Assembly (NCBI GenBank): GCA_051294375.1
Contig: CM119263.1
Location: 31,541,476-31,605,475, forward strand
Source of the DNA: Paraspadella gotoi
Taxonomy: Eukaryota; Chaetognatha
Reading direction: 5' to 3'
DNA length: 64,000 bases
The position numbers and the translations under genes were made by a program. This document shows, piece after piece, positions 32,241-47,200 of the stretch. The notes beneath the pieces are model-generated. The model worked only from the letters and a program-made list of their open reading frames with translations, made no database searches and was not told where the DNA came from. Position 1 is the stretch's first letter. The number at the start of each line of letters is the position of its first letter.

Positions 32241-35200
32241 TTACATTTTAATTAAACTAAACAAAGAAGTTTTTTTGCTTAATTTCTTCGAGTTTTGTTC
32301 ATCCTCGTCGCCCAGCGTTTCTGCGATGATTTCTGACGCCATGTTCTAAAAAAGGGGTTAGGAAATGATAAATACAAGATTTAAGTAATATTGTATTCTA
32401 TTTCTCGTACAATATTAGTTACAGAATAGCTTCATAATATGTATATGAAATTGGTACAACCAATATAAAAAATTATCCATTCATTTAATAAATAAGCTAA
32501 ATTGCCCCTGACTTTAGACAGGCTTTGGTGGTTTAAGGCCTCCATCACTCTTACAAGATAATGACATAGCAGGTCCCTGCAAGTATTCAATCAAGACTCT
32601 TTCACAGTCTCGTTTATTCACTCCCAGAGTACCTGGCTTCCCTATCAATGAAGATGGAAAATATTTCAAAGAACGTTTCAATTGTATGAAAAGACCACTC
32701 CCTTAAGTATTAGATCGGGGAATACTTATTGTACTCCGCACTAGCATCAAAATACAAGGAGCTGAATTTTATATGAAATTGGTACAACCAATATAAACCA
32801 ATATAAATATGGTGGACTAAAATCCACCAACCGTTCATCAGCAGCCATTGGTGCCGGAGGCAAGTCATTCGCCTCCCCAAAGGTCCGGGGTTCTAGCCCG
32901 GTGGTCGTCTGGCAGTTAAGAGGGACGGGGCGCTTAACCCGCCTGTAACATGGTGTTACAGCCTGATCTCGAAGCTCAGGGGACTGCTTATATTGAACGG
33001 TTCTGTCACTAACACATATCAAAAGTTACTGTCTCTTCAATAACTAACCCTTGAGGTGGACATGCATCGTTCAACAAAAGCAAATTACAAAAGTTTTAAA
33101 TTTCAGATCTTTGTCAATAAATTAATAAAAATCGCCACATAACAATTTTCTCTAACCTTGGTATCGCTCCGCAGATAGCAGAGACCCATTAGATGCTCTT
33201 TTGTCAAATCTGGAAATTTGTTGATCATCGTCGCGAATTCCAATGAGATCATAGAGGCGTCGCGGAGGCGAAGGATTTCGGAAACAAAAGACGCGACGTC
33301 TAAAGGTGATTCCGAATCTGAAGGAATTTCTAATCCGATTTTCGTGTAGAGAAACTGGAAAGGAATAATTTTTAAATGAATTTAGGTTTAATATGAAATT
33401 AGTACGAACGATATAATAATAATTGATCCCTTTAAACAAGTTATCTTGGGTCTAGACTTTGGACAGGATATAGACATATTGGGTTTAGGCCTCCATACAA
33501 GATAATAACAGCATTATCCTGAAATCTTTCAATCATGAGTCTATAGCCCAGATTTAAATATATTCGGACGTAAATGATTTAACGAAAAAAAAGGATCATT
33601 AATAAAATTGTTTAATGCCTAATTTGTAAGCGGTTGAATAGAACAGATTGTAAGTAAAGGATGCTGAACGCTAAATAATTACATTAACTAATCACAAAAA
33701 ATATAAATAGATGGCTTCTACCTCGCGATATTCTATCAGCGATGTTTACAAAAGAGCATCTTTGTTATTTTCTAGTTTCACTTTCATAGGCAAAAGCGTG
33801 ACGACCAATGAGGATTAGAAGCCAAAAGCCAAAATCAATGATTGGTCGAAGATATTCTACGGCATCCTGAGCACAGTGATCGAGCAGCAATTATTTTAAG
33901 CTTTAGAGCTATAGAGTTGAGCTATAGACAGGAGAGTGTAGAGAAATACTACCCGCCTGTAACACGGTGTTACAGCCTGATCCGAAGCCCAGGGACTGCT
34001 TATTTTGAAGGGTTCTGAACAATCATTACGGTCTCTTCATAATGTTAAATTGATTTGATTCCCTATTATGGCTTGCCAAGTACTGCTAGTATTATATTAT
34101 TATAAAATCGAGTCAAGTATTTAAACAAAAATATTATTAACTTTATTTACGCTAGGATAAATTTTAATTTTTTTCACTAACACATAATAATTACTGTCTC
34201 TTCAAGTTTATCTTTTCCGCTTTGTTATATTTTTTCTTTTATTATTAATGCAATAATTTTCCTTTCGCTGAGATGTTAGTTTCAAAACTTGATATGACTA
34301 TTGATAAGTAAAGAGTATTTCATATCAATTCGTTTCTGTCTTTTTGATACATTGATAATGAAGCGTTGATTCATTTGTAAACCACTGAACCTTCTCTTNN
34401 NNNNNNNNTTCATTGTGTCTTACCCGAATCTTGATCGTCTTTACATTCATCTTCTCATCACCTGAATCTGCTGATTTTCCTTCACAATTTTCTCCGACAC
34501 CAAAATTCTCTCTTCGTAATCCGTAAAAGTGACGCTTCGTGACAAAAGTCTCCGAATGTAACTGGAAACAACGCGATTGACGCTGACCCAACAGAGATTT
34601 CGATGGAGTTCGGGTTTTAGCCGTATGTAATCCTGAAATCGAAAAGGGAGTTTAAGTGACTGACCGACCGACGGATTGGATCAAAATATTAGTTGAAAAA
34701 TAACAAAACTCTAAAACGAATGAGAATTAAAAATAATTATGTACATATCCCTAGAAACTCGAGTTTCACTAAGCTGGGTAGCGAGGGAAAGCTGTCTCTT
34801 TAAATGTCTCATTGTCTACTGCTAAAATACAACTACCAAAACCACATAAATTTTCAATAATGCAACAGTAGTAATCTTTTCAATTTTAAAATAATTATAC
34901 CACGAACCTGATTATAATCCTCGATGGTCACGCAAATCGTGTCAATCGCTTCGTTCGATTCCATCCAATTTTTCGTCAAAATTTTAGCGAAAAGTGAATC
35001 GAGATCGAGGAACATTTCGTCTAAAAGATCGAGGATCGTCTCCGAAGTCAAACGCTTCAATTTCGTCTTCAAGGAATTAGTCTAAAGTTTTCAAAAAAAG
35101 AATTTAAATGCATAAACTACGTATGAACTATGTATGAATGTGGATAAAACGATAAGCGGGCTGAAGAGTAGGGTGGAGTGATGAAAAGATTGAGCGATGG

Positions 35201-38200
35201 AACAATGTTTTTTTGCTGCCTTTGTATATGTAATAAAAAATAATGAAACCATTTTTCAAAAAAAATTTGTACAACAGTATCATTAATTAAATTTTTTTAA
35301 AAGTAATATCCTTATAAAATCATAAAATTTCTAAATCATATTTTTTTAATTTTAAGAACAGTTTCGGATTCGCCGGAAAAAACTGAACTTTTGTAAAATA
35401 TGTTACATGATATTTTTAGGTTAAAGCTGCGAAAAATGACCAAAACGTTTCATCATATAATAGTTTCTACTACAAAGTGTAAAAAAGTGAAGAATTTGAC
35501 CTTTTTTTTGTATTTTTAATACTGAAGACATTAAAATTTTTAATAAGATATTTTATATTTTTTATCTAACTTTTTATGAAGAATCAGAATCTTCAATAAA
35601 AATTTAAAAAAAAATTAATTTGAAAATTTATGAAAGTTATACAATACAATCGGATCGGAGAGTGTATGGTAAGTGTCTAAAAGCTTATAATATGGGTCGT
35701 CTGTTTGTTCAACGAAATTAACTCTAATGGGATGCTGTTTGTTAGCCTTTGAATGCAGCAATGGTGCTGTAATCGCGCAGATCAATTAAAAAACCATCAC
35801 GATGGTTGGGGCAAGGTAATGCTCAGCTAGGAAGTCCGAGCCGAGTATTGGTTGAGTGACGTCTGCAAATGGTTACTATGAAGGCGAATGTGCGCCTTCC
35901 GAGACGGATCTGGACATCTTTTGTAACCAAAACAGGATCGGGGAATACTTATTGTACTCCGCACTAGCATCAAAATACAAGGATATATTAGAATTAGGAA
36001 TTATAAAGTAAATTTTGTGGAATAAAAGAGACTAAGTTGGGTTGAAGAAAACTATTCGCGAAACGTTCTAGAGCTCACTTCGGCAGGAAGCAAGTAGAAC
36101 GAGGTAACTGGTTGGGTTTGACAATTATGGAACTTCCTATCCAATGAGCTAACGCTCACACCAGAACCGAGACCACTTAGTCCAGTTATAAAGATTTATT
36201 AACTTTGTTTAAAAAAAAAATTATAATTGTTACTTATTAAAACTGCTTAGAACAATTTTGCTCTTTACACAGGATCGAGAGGAAAAAATACCTTTTCGAT
36301 AACAGGTAATTTGATTGTAAATGAACGGGAACTTTTTATTATTAAGTGGCTTTAACTTCTTTAATAAATGTATTTAATGAATTTGGTTTTAACCGAAAGA
36401 GCGATTTAGAAGATTAGATACTAAACAATTAATATTAATAAATATTCGTAGTAAAATCGTTATTAAGGAGCACAAGACAAACAGTTATAAACTATCTCAC
36501 TGTCTAGTTTCAATTAAGTCCCAGAATACCTAGCCTTCTTTATTAATAAAGGAGGTAATAAGTATTTTTAATGATAATTTTTTATGAACGGTTTTAATTA
36601 TAATAACAAAGAAAAAATAACTTCACTAAATCAAAATGTGTGACGCTATTGTATACTATGTGTACCTATGTGTACCTATGTATACCTTATGTGTACCTAT
36701 CTCGGATCCCTGAACCACGTGTATGCGGAGCCCGCCCTAGCGAAGAGGGGGACTGCCCGGGACAAACGAGAGCCTGGCCATAAGGAGACGAGCTTTGACC
36801 AGGGCATACGCGGATGTCCGTTTGCGGAGAAGAACGCGGAAAAGGGGATTCCCAAAACCTTCCTCGAAAGTACCCAGTTCAGACGAAACCGCAAAGAACA
36901 AAAAGACCGGGCCCCTCCCTACAGCGAAGAGTAGGAAGCAAAAGCGACAAGACCAAGAGGTTGGAATGCAATCGCGATCCAAGGAATGGAAGATTCCGCC
37001 TTCAAAGGCCTTCGTTAACGACCAAGAGCAGGCCGCATGGCCCTCAAAGAGCCAACAGCTGCAATGGCGTATGCGGTTGGGATCTGGAAAAGGCCTCGGG
37101 GATCCCCCTCGAGGGGGTTGGCCCGGCCCGCAGGTCATCTGGAAAGGAAAAGCGGGGCTGGATGCGATCTTAGGACGTACCACCTCACTCGGCGGGAGGG
37201 CGGGTCACCATATGGCCCTCAGCCCATGCCAAGAGCGGAACAGTCATCGTCCGACGCTTTCAGAGGGGCGGTGGAAAGCCCAAAGGTAGGGAGGCCATCC
37301 ACGGCCTTCATTCAGTCTAACGCCTAGCCCTTCATGGGCCAGGGCCGAAAACCACGAAAAGACTAATGGGCACCTTCCCGCAGCTAAAAGAAAGTTTGGA
37401 GGCCACCAAAGTCCGACTCCTAACCGACCAGGAAAGGGTCTACCATCGCCGTCCTCACCCTTTCAGGGCGGCCCAAGGATAAAAGACGCCAAGAGAGAAG
37501 AAGGCAGCCTCTTCTGCGCCAACGCGAAGCCTGGAGATAGTAACCAGAAGCCCCAAGGGCTAAACCCTGGGCCCGGGAAACCCCGGTCGGCCTAGCTATG
37601 GACCAGCAGCCAACCCGGATCGGTCCCGAGAGACCCCGGGAATCCTGACGGTAAAGGAAGTCCTCGCCCTCCTATGACCCAATGGGTAACGCGCTTACCC
37701 ACCAGACCGATTAGATCCTTCGAAAAAGTACGCCAGTATGCCGACTCCCCACGGACCCAGGGGGTCAAGGTACTTCAATCAATGGTAGCCAGAAATGGCA
37801 TGGCTACGCGTAATCCATCGGAACAAGAGGTCGGGGCGTCTCGTACAGGCGCCAAACAAAAATAGATAGAAAAATAGATTAGAAGCCTCAACGCGACAAA
37901 GCTAGCCAAATAAGTAGTCTCGTTACATCTTTTTTAACATTTGTTTACATTTTGTGTCTCTGTACTTGTCTAGTGCCCGATGCACAGTAATACATGGTTC
38001 ATTGTATCATTGTATAACTAATTTTTATTTTACTAAGTCCTGGGAATTAGTATGAGCCAGTCCCACCCTCCTTACCCCCAGTGGGAGCAGGAGTACTTGC
38101 CCCGGAACAAAGGGGGCACACCCCCCCATGAGCCCAGGCCAGGAGAGCCTAAACTTTAAACTAAAGGGCCACACACACGTGACCAACGACCCATGGCCAG

Positions 38201-41200
38201 GAGAGCCAAAAGGGGGACATGTCCCTTGGGAGCTATGTCGTAAATTTTTAAGGGAAAGCATTTTTACAACATCATTCAATATGACGTAAGATGTTCAATC
38301 TTCCCAATTTAATTTGTTTACATTTTAATTAAACTAAACAAAGAAGTTTTTTGCTTAATTTCTTCGAGTTTTGTTCGATCCTCGTCGCCCAGCGTTTCCT
38401 CGCTGGATTGATATCTTGACGACACATGCCTTCTAAAAAAAGTCCGCTGTTAGGAACATGATAAATACAAGATTTAAGTAATATTGTATTCTATTCTCGT
38501 ACAATATTAGTTACAGAATAGCTTCATAATATGTATATGAAATTGGTACAACAATATAAAAATTATCCATTCATTTAATAAATAAGCTATAATTGCCCCT
38601 GACTTGAGACAGGCTTTGGTGGTTTAAGGCCTCCATCACTCTTACAAGATAATGACANNNNNNNNNNNNNNNNNNNNNNNNNCTCGGGCATGGCAAGGCG
38701 GGCAAGAAACAGAGTGCGTAGCTAAATTATCAGCCGAAAAGAAGCCGATCAGCCCAATGCGGATGGCCAGTTTGTGCTTTGCAGTGCCAATGAGAATTGT
38801 TGCCATTCGTGGCTTGCCAGCGGAGTTTGCTTCGCGTCGCGTGATCCGAGTTCGAATGTCTGGAGTCTTTGATCCTCTGCGATGACTTGTATAAGGATAA
38901 TCCTTACTAATTAATTATAGCTGGTGAACTATAATTGATTTACTTGTGGTCACCCGAGCAGCAAGTAGCTAAGCAAAAGTATAATTTTGGTCACTCAGCG
39001 TCTGGAATCATTACTATCTCGACGTGCTAGAATATCCGTATGGTTGTGCTTCGACTTCAATCATAAAGAATTTACTGGGTTGCCCCCAATGTGCGAGTTC
39101 CAAGCTACTGAAGTAGTGCTGTTGAATGCGCAGGCGCTTAATGGTTACTAGCAGGTCCCTGCAAGATTACAATCAAGATTCAGAGTCTCGTTTATTCACT
39201 CCCAGAGTTCTTGGCTTCCCCATCAATGTAGTAAAATGTTTCAAAGAATATTTCAATTGTATAAAAATANNNNNNNNNNNNNNNNNNNNNNNNNTGGGGC
39301 GGAGTAAATTATAAGTATTACCCCGATCTTAATATTTTAAAGGGTAGTGTATGTTTTATACAATTGAAATAATATTCTTTGAAACAATCTTACTGCATTG
39401 ATGGCGGACGAGCCAAGAACTCTGCGAAAGTGAATAAACGAGCTTGAATCTATTCGATTGCTAATCTTGCCAGGGACCTGCTAATGATCATTATCTTGTA
39501 AGAGTGAGGAGGCTATTAAACCTGTCCAAAGTCCAGGGGCAAGATAGATCTCCTACTATTATTAAACTGAATGGATAATTATACTAGTGTTGGTTGCGTA
39601 GGTACCACCCTTTTTCATACAAATTTTATCAGCTTAAGATATATCAGTGTTATTAATATAAAATTCATGACAGTGAAGTCGAGCAATTTTTACGATGTAT
39701 GTTTTAGCAAAATATACATGAACAAAGTAGTTAAAATCCACTAAATTGTTCCTATTTATGTTTAACATTACTACCCTGAATATTTAAATTCATCTTATAT
39801 ACTTAGATTTTTTACATATTTCGCCCCTCGAAACATCATAAACAAATTACTGTAAAAGTTAAAATATATAATTACACTGTTAAATCCAAAAAATTAACCG
39901 ATAAAATTAATAACCTGGAACTGTGAGAGTTCTAGATCCCTTAACTATCATTCTCTAATACCTTAATCGAAAGCGTCCTAATACTTAAGGGAGTGGTCTT
40001 TTCATACAATTGAAGACATTCTTTGAATATTTTCGCACTCATTGAAATAGGGAAGCCAGGTACTCTGGGAGTGAATAAACAAGACTGTGAGGAGAGTCTT
40101 GAATTTGAAACTTGGCAGGGACCGTGCTAGTCATTATCATTGGTAAGAGTGATTGAGGACTTAAACCACCAAAGCCTGTCCAAATCAGGGGCAAGATATA
40201 GCTTATTTATTAAATGATGGATAATTTTTATATTGGTTTGTACCAATTTCATAAAAATTAAGCGTCCTCTTTGTTTTTGATGCTAGTGGCGGAGTTACAT
40301 AAAGTATTCCCCGATCTAATACTTAAGGGAGTGGTCTTTTATACAATTGGAAACATTCTTTGAAATATATTTTCCACTTCAATTGATAGGGAAGTCCAGG
40401 TACTGCTGGGAGTGATAAAAAGATGTGAGATAGTTCTGATTGAAGCTTGGCAGGGACTTGCTTATGTTCATTATCTTGTAAGAGTGATGAGGCTTAAACC
40501 ACATAAGCTTCCCCAAGTCAGGGGCAAGATAGCTTATTTATTTAAATGAATGGATAATTTTTATATTGGTTTGTACCATTCTATTAATCTTTTAAATAAT
40601 GCCTTGTGATACTAAATACTTTTCTTTTTCGTTGCTTGAGTTAAATTAGAGAAGTTTCAATTTGGATTTGACAACAGCTTTGGGTTTTATCTCAGCGTTA
40701 ATGATTGGTAAATTAACGCTGATTAAAGCACTCTTCGGTAAGTGAGACTGGGGAACATAAATTTTATTTGAGTGAAAAACATGAATTATTTAGACGTGAG
40801 ATAGTATGATGTAGGAGTAAAAATATATTTTGCTTATATTGTTTGGGGAACAGTATCATTATTTACAATATATTTATAAGTATATATCCTTGATAAATAT
40901 CCGCAGAGGAATCAAGAAAACTCCAGAATCGAAATCCGATTCGGCGACGCGAGCAACTCCGCTGGAAGCAAAAATGGAACATTCTCATGTGGATGAAAAG
41001 ACAATGGATCGCCAATGGGCGAGATGGGCTTCTTATTCCTGCTGTAAAATTTACCCCTTTGCTTCCGATCGATTGTATTTGTATACTTTCATAAATTTTC
41101 AAATTAATTTTTTTAAAATTTTTTATTGAAGATTCTGATTCTTCCATAAAAAGTTAAGATAAAATATAAAATTCTTATTAATAAATTTTAAATGTCTTCA

Positions 41201-44200
41201 GTATAAAATCAAAAAAATGTCAAATTTTCACTTTTTTTTAACCAAGCTTGGTAGTGCATCAAAATACAAGGAGCTGAATTTTATGAAATTTGTACTCGAA
41301 ATATTCTGCATCGCGCATAAAATTCGACAATGCATATTTAAAAATATCTATTCAGTAGTCGGTCTGTCTCCTTCGAGATCCACTACTATTTGACTTACTA
41401 ATAGAGTTAGGTTAATTTTATGAATAATGTAAAATAACACCGGAGTGACGAAGGACGAAACCGTCGAAGGCGAATTTACGAAAGAAAATTGATTTGGATG
41501 AAAATTTAATTTATTACATTTGATTGATTTATTTATTCGATTATTTATAAAATTAATAAAAATGAATCTTACAAATATTGAATATTAAATTTTACAAAAA
41601 CGACGAGGATCTATGGTGTCACAAAAAAATAGAGATGACGACGAAGACTTTCGATTCCGTGGCATCTCTCTCTCTGTGTTTCTTCCCCGATCTCTCGATC
41701 TCTCTCTCCTCCCCATATAAAACCTACTCTGTCTCTATCCTACTCTTTTTCGCAATTTTTTTTTGATTAAAACGAAATTTCCTCTCCAATTTGAGAAAAA
41801 TTCAAAGAAAATTTTTAATCTTAAATTCGGATATCAAAACCTCAATTTAAATTATTTAATCTCCAATACCAAGGTTTTAAAAACTCGAAATTATTAAATG
41901 TCGATTTAAAAAAAAAACTCTCTCACAATTCACCATTTTAAAATAACTTCTTCCCTGTCCTTACCTTCACCTGTCCTCACATCTGACCACTATCCTTTAC
42001 TCAATTCTTTGTTGGAAACTCCCTCAACCTTTCTCTTACTCAATGTTCGCAGAGAAATTAGTTTTACAAATTAAACGCTGATGAAGACTCGAATTCTAGA
42101 GTCGAAACCTGTACTATTGGCTCCGCCTCGCAAAAATACTAATTAATTTGACTACAGAACTTTACCTGCTTTTCGATCGATGCCCAATCCTCCTTCTCAA
42201 CATCTCCGCAGTATCGCTGCATCGCGATATCGACGTATTGTGATATCGAACTTAAATTATTGATAAACGCGGTAGTGTATATCGTATAGGGACAAAATTT
42301 CTCGCGAGTAATGAAATGCTTCTGTTTGTAAACCTTAAGATAAAATCTATGTGAAAATAAAACATATAAGAGTAGGTTCCGCGTACAAACGTTGCATTTT
42401 AGGAAAAAAACGACTCTTTCCACTATTGTTCAGTTGTTACTTAAATGTTAATTAACTTTGTACCACCAACACAATTAGGCCGAACGAGAGGATTAGTTAG
42501 AAACATCTCCACCCGTTTCTAATGATAAAGAGTACCATTTTGGCAACTTTTAGGAAAAAAAATTATGTCCATTTTTGTCCATTTTTACTTACGACTTCTG
42601 ATTTGAATGCCAAGGAAAGTTGAGAAAAATTTTTTACTTTGGAATCCGTTCTTTCTTATCTTTTTTTACCTCTGGGTAATTTATTAGCTATAATCATTTA
42701 TAGTTTGCCTATGAGTTAATTTTAAAGTTAACAGTCAAAAGTTGGAGTTTCACGTCTTTATCATAATTTGTTAAACAAAAATAAATCAAATTGGTTGAAA
42801 TTAACAGAAAATATAGCCTATTGAATAAGCTTTTAAACACTATAAAATTATCAAAAAAACTTTTTTGTTTAGCCCACAATAATTTTAAAGACGTATTTTA
42901 ATTTGTGACTTTTTGTGACTTGCATTTATTTTTGATAAGAGAAATATTTCAACTCATTTATTAGTTTTAAAAGATGAGGTACACTACTGACCTTGATTAA
43001 TTAAAAAAACCGCATCCTTTTAACCCAATGGAAAGCATCAGGCCTTTTTTTCTCAGAAAATCGACAGTATTTTGCGGAAATAGCTGTCGATTTACTAAAT
43101 TTGCTAGCAACCAAATTGAAAAAAAATCATGCGTTACCGTTCATTTTCTTTCTTATAATGCATTTTAAATATTTTATTTGATTTGGCTCAATGTAAACGT
43201 AGTGAGAGAAATAGGAAAGGGAAAACAAGAAAAGGAGAGGGAGAGAATGAAAAGAGAGGGTGAAAGGCAAAAAAACGAAGGCAAATGGGGAAAAATAGTG
43301 AAACAATTTGTAAGTAAGAAAAGAGGGAAAAATGGAAAGAAAAAGAGGGAAAAAAGGGAAAGAATGAAGATGAGAAAAAAAGGTGAGGAAAGTGCATGAG
43401 TGACAGAAAAGGTAGGGGCCAAAAAAATGGTAAGTGACAGCAAGAAGAAGTAAGGAGGAAAGAGGAAAGAAAATATAAAGTAAGAGAAAAAAGAGGTGAA
43501 GAAGAATAATCAGGAAAAAGCGTATGAAAGGAAAAAAAATTGTATCAGATAATTTGGCGTCTTACCTAAAATCTTTTGTGTAAGTAAAAGACATGAGGAT
43601 TCTTATAAGGAATTCGATCTTTAAAAATCATCTGTACCATAAAAATTCAAGCATACTTTTTTCTAAAATTAAGCAGTTAATGAGATTAGATTGACAATCA
43701 TTGAAGAAATCATGTCTTACCGTATTTTTACTCATAGAAATTTACATGGGAAGTTCTCAGTGATAAAAGAAGAGATAACTGAGACTACCGTTTTTTTAAA
43801 TGAAGAAAGCTTCGTTATAACATTGGGTACGCATTTAAAGGGGCGTTAAGAGTCGCAACGAGTAGAGGAGTCGATTCGCAAATGAGATCAAGAAAATATG
43901 GTAATTATTGAAGTTCAGATTTCATTGTTTAAAAGACACTGATTGTACGCGAAACCAGTAACAAACTGACTGACTTTGATCGCTTCTTGATAAGAATCCA
44001 AAAATTCGCCGAGTTGTTCAAAGGAAAATCGCAAAGTGCAGAGAACGAGATCTGTAGAAATTGTTTTGGCCAACTGGGGAAACAATAGATCAATAGTATA
44101 TCTTTATTTTGTTAAATGTTTAAAATTCAAATTATCGGTTTAAACTTTATTCAAGGGTAAAGAGTTTGTTTCGAAAAAATAAATCTTAATACTTCGACTG

Positions 44201-47200
44201 ACTTTAATTCTAAATCTTTCCCTAGATTGATCTTTTGTCATATCTAGCTGACAAGGAAAAAACGTCAAATTCTAAACTTCCAGCGCTCCCTTTTGTCTCT
44301 TAAAACAAGACAATTCTTATGCCGACCTTCTTTACCGCTCATTGACTTCTTGCAACGTGGGCCAGGGATATTTCGTTATTCGTTTACTGCCTTTTAATTA
44401 ATCACTTTTGCTCAATTAAAACTAATTTTTTCATAACCATAATTCGGCTAAATTTTATTATCGCCGACCGCGATTCAAAAAAAAAAAATATATAACCCAA
44501 TTACCCTAACCACCCTAGCCCTAAACCACTCTAAAACCACTTAACCCTAACCCCTCCCTAACCCCGGTCGGCGTAAGTAAAAGCTTTCGTAAGTTATAAC
44601 GAATCAGACTCAGTTGGCAAGTTAAGGGAACTAGTTGTGACAATTGAAAAAAATTAATAAATTCAATAAATTTTAAAAGATAAATGAATTAAAGGGAATT
44701 AAATTCATTAACCTTCAAATGAATGAATTCATTCACCTTCAGATGTTCTTCAATCATTTCGTGAATGATCATGGGCAAAGGAGTAAAGTAGTGACCGCTT
44801 CCATCGGCCTCCGGCTTTTTCTCCGTCATCCAATCTTCCTGTAAAAATGATTGGTGTAAAAAAAATATGACAGCAAAATTTAATTAAACTTAATCGCAAC
44901 TTTTTCACAACTTTTAATATTCCAAAGAGAATGAGAGAAATTAAATCATACACATCGGAAAGAGGGAGACAGAGTTCGACAAAGAGAAAAGAGTTAGTCA
45001 GCAGTAACTAGCATAGCTTGCTCAAAATATAACTTATCATCAAGTTAGTTATATATAAAAGTTACCTTATCCGATTGCAAACAGTTCGTCATCCATTCTT
45101 TCATATTTTTCGCGGTTTGACTTTCATATTTCGAAATCAAATCTTTCTCTTCTTCTGGAGATAACAGATCTTCGCAATCCGTCGCTTCCATCTGCAATGA
45201 GCAACGACAAGCTTTTCTTAGAAAAGAGGGAGACCAAGGGTTCGACGGCCGAGATTGCCGAGGGATCGAGGCATTCTTCAAATAATTATTGAATCAATAA
45301 TAAAATAATAACAAAACAATTATAAATCAGAAAAACTGAAAGAGCTCAAAGCTGTGTAAATAATAATTTCAATGATTAGAATTCATTTCAAAAAGTTACA
45401 AAAATTCATCATGTTACCTAATGTTTCCTGAGAAATCTCCTAAAAGTTTAAAGTTTACTTGCCCTTTTATACTTCTTAAAATTTAAATAGACCAATTAAA
45501 AATTACTTTTGACTTTTGAGAACACCACCAATAATTGGATCATAAAAGTCTCGTCCAATCAGAAGCGAGAATTAAATAATAACCAATGAAAGTATAGAAC
45601 AGAGAATTATAGCAACTAACGTTATTGGTACTCTATATAAAACCGAATATAAATTTNNNNNNNNNNNNNNNNNNNNNNNNNATATTATTTATGCTTTTAA
45701 TAGCCTTAAATTATTATTCTTAATGCTAAATTTATATTTTAATAAATTTCAATGTGAGGCGGTAGTATTTAGTATACCACGTATAATACGAAAGTCTAAG
45801 AAAATGTGTTTACAAATTATTTAAATGAGATTTTTGTGAAAAATCTCGTTGTGGTTTATTTACCGGTTCGATCAACGTACTTTCATTAATTCTACTTTTG
45901 AGATTTCCACTATCTTTTATTTTGTTTTTATGATTTCAATGCTCCGACCTCTTCTTTCCCCACATTTCTATATATTTTTTCAATAGACACGCCCAAACCC
46001 GCTCACTAAAAGAGAGGAGCAAATCGAGCATACTGGGAAAAGACCTTTCATGAAGTCTGGATTCCGTCCAGGATTCCCGTCCAAAGATTTTGAGGCGCAA
46101 AGCCTTCGGCACGATGGAATCCCAATACAAAGAGTTATCATCGAAGTCTTTCTGTCACAACCAGATCAAAAACACGGTGGACAAGGTGATCATTGAGCGC
46201 CTTATTTTCAAGAAACGCCCAATTTATCCTAAATTCTTATTTAAATTTAATTTTTAGGTGCCGGCGAATAATACTCGCGGAGCAACTCGATACAGTCACA
46301 TTTGAAGGTTTGGTCTGTTCGGTTGTCGGTCGGTCTTAGATAGAAGAAGATAATCAACAAGGAAACAAGAGCTATTTATACAATGGCATCGGACCGTGAT
46401 TCGTGAAAACTTTTTGCCGTTTTTTCCGGATGGAATCCCGGCCGCCATTGCCGATGGCCATTGGTTGCTTGACCAATGAGATATAGTCTTCTTGAAAATT
46501 CTTTTCCGCGTCGCTGTATCCGATTTCTGGCTTTTAGGTTCGATTTCCTTTCTAAACTTTCATGAACTGAGAGAGAAAGGAGGAGAGAGAGAGGCAGAGA
46601 GAGAGACGAGAGGGGAGAGAGAGAGAGAGAGAGTCCTCTTTTTCCATTCTTTGCATTTCTTTTTGTCTGTTAATGTTATATTATTATTTAATTCTTATTT
46701 CTTTCCCTCCTCTCCATTATCTCATGCCCGGCTCATTCACCAACTGGAATTGGCCAAATCGCAAAATAATCATGGGGACCTTCGAGCGCGAGATCTTATC
46801 TCCCTTTCATGTTTCCTCCGTCCTACGACATTTCAACAAATTTCTTGTCCTGGTACCACAGGGCTTTGTCCCAAAATTTGAGGCAGATGAATCAAGAGGG
46901 ATCTTAAGAGTACGGAGCTGATCCCTGCTCTTGTCTTGGGTTAAGACTTACAACACTGAGGAGATGCTCTGCAGCCCCGGATTTGCAGGTGCAAGGGGAG
47001 GTGGAAGACGATGCCGTCGGACGTTGATTTTATAAAAAAAATTTCCCGACCGAACAATGTTAAGATAAAAAATTCCAACATCGCGTTGACGTTTTATACG
47101 AGGGTAAATAATTAGTGAATGTATTAGATTGACAATAGTTTTATAACGTCGGAAAATGATAAAGGTGATGAAAAAGGTGATTGTTAAGTAGTTTATAAAT

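Larger units (their letters stand above)
35483..41240. repeat. Long inverted repeat, arms about 180 bp, around a mixed 5.4-kb interior
   Basis: 35483-35670 and 41062-41240 are reverse complements with indels (shared GTCTTCAGTATnAAA, GAAGATTCTGATTCTTC, CATAAATTTTCAAATTAATT). Between them lie the noisy GC-rich-element copy, gap 38658-38682, a higher-GC segment at 38683-38890 and the family-B cluster. It could be a fold-back element or a chimeric-read artefact. Confidence 0.6.

Noticed and set aside
43174-43443. ORFs in a GA-rich tract within an EXOC3 intron
   Set aside because: Low-complexity Lys/Glu or Phe/Ser/Leu composition, no splice context, and the block is missing from the other copy.
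46492-46921. Plus-strand ORFs as an independent gene
   Set aside because: The sequence is EXOC3 exon 7 with its intron, inverted and frame-broken.
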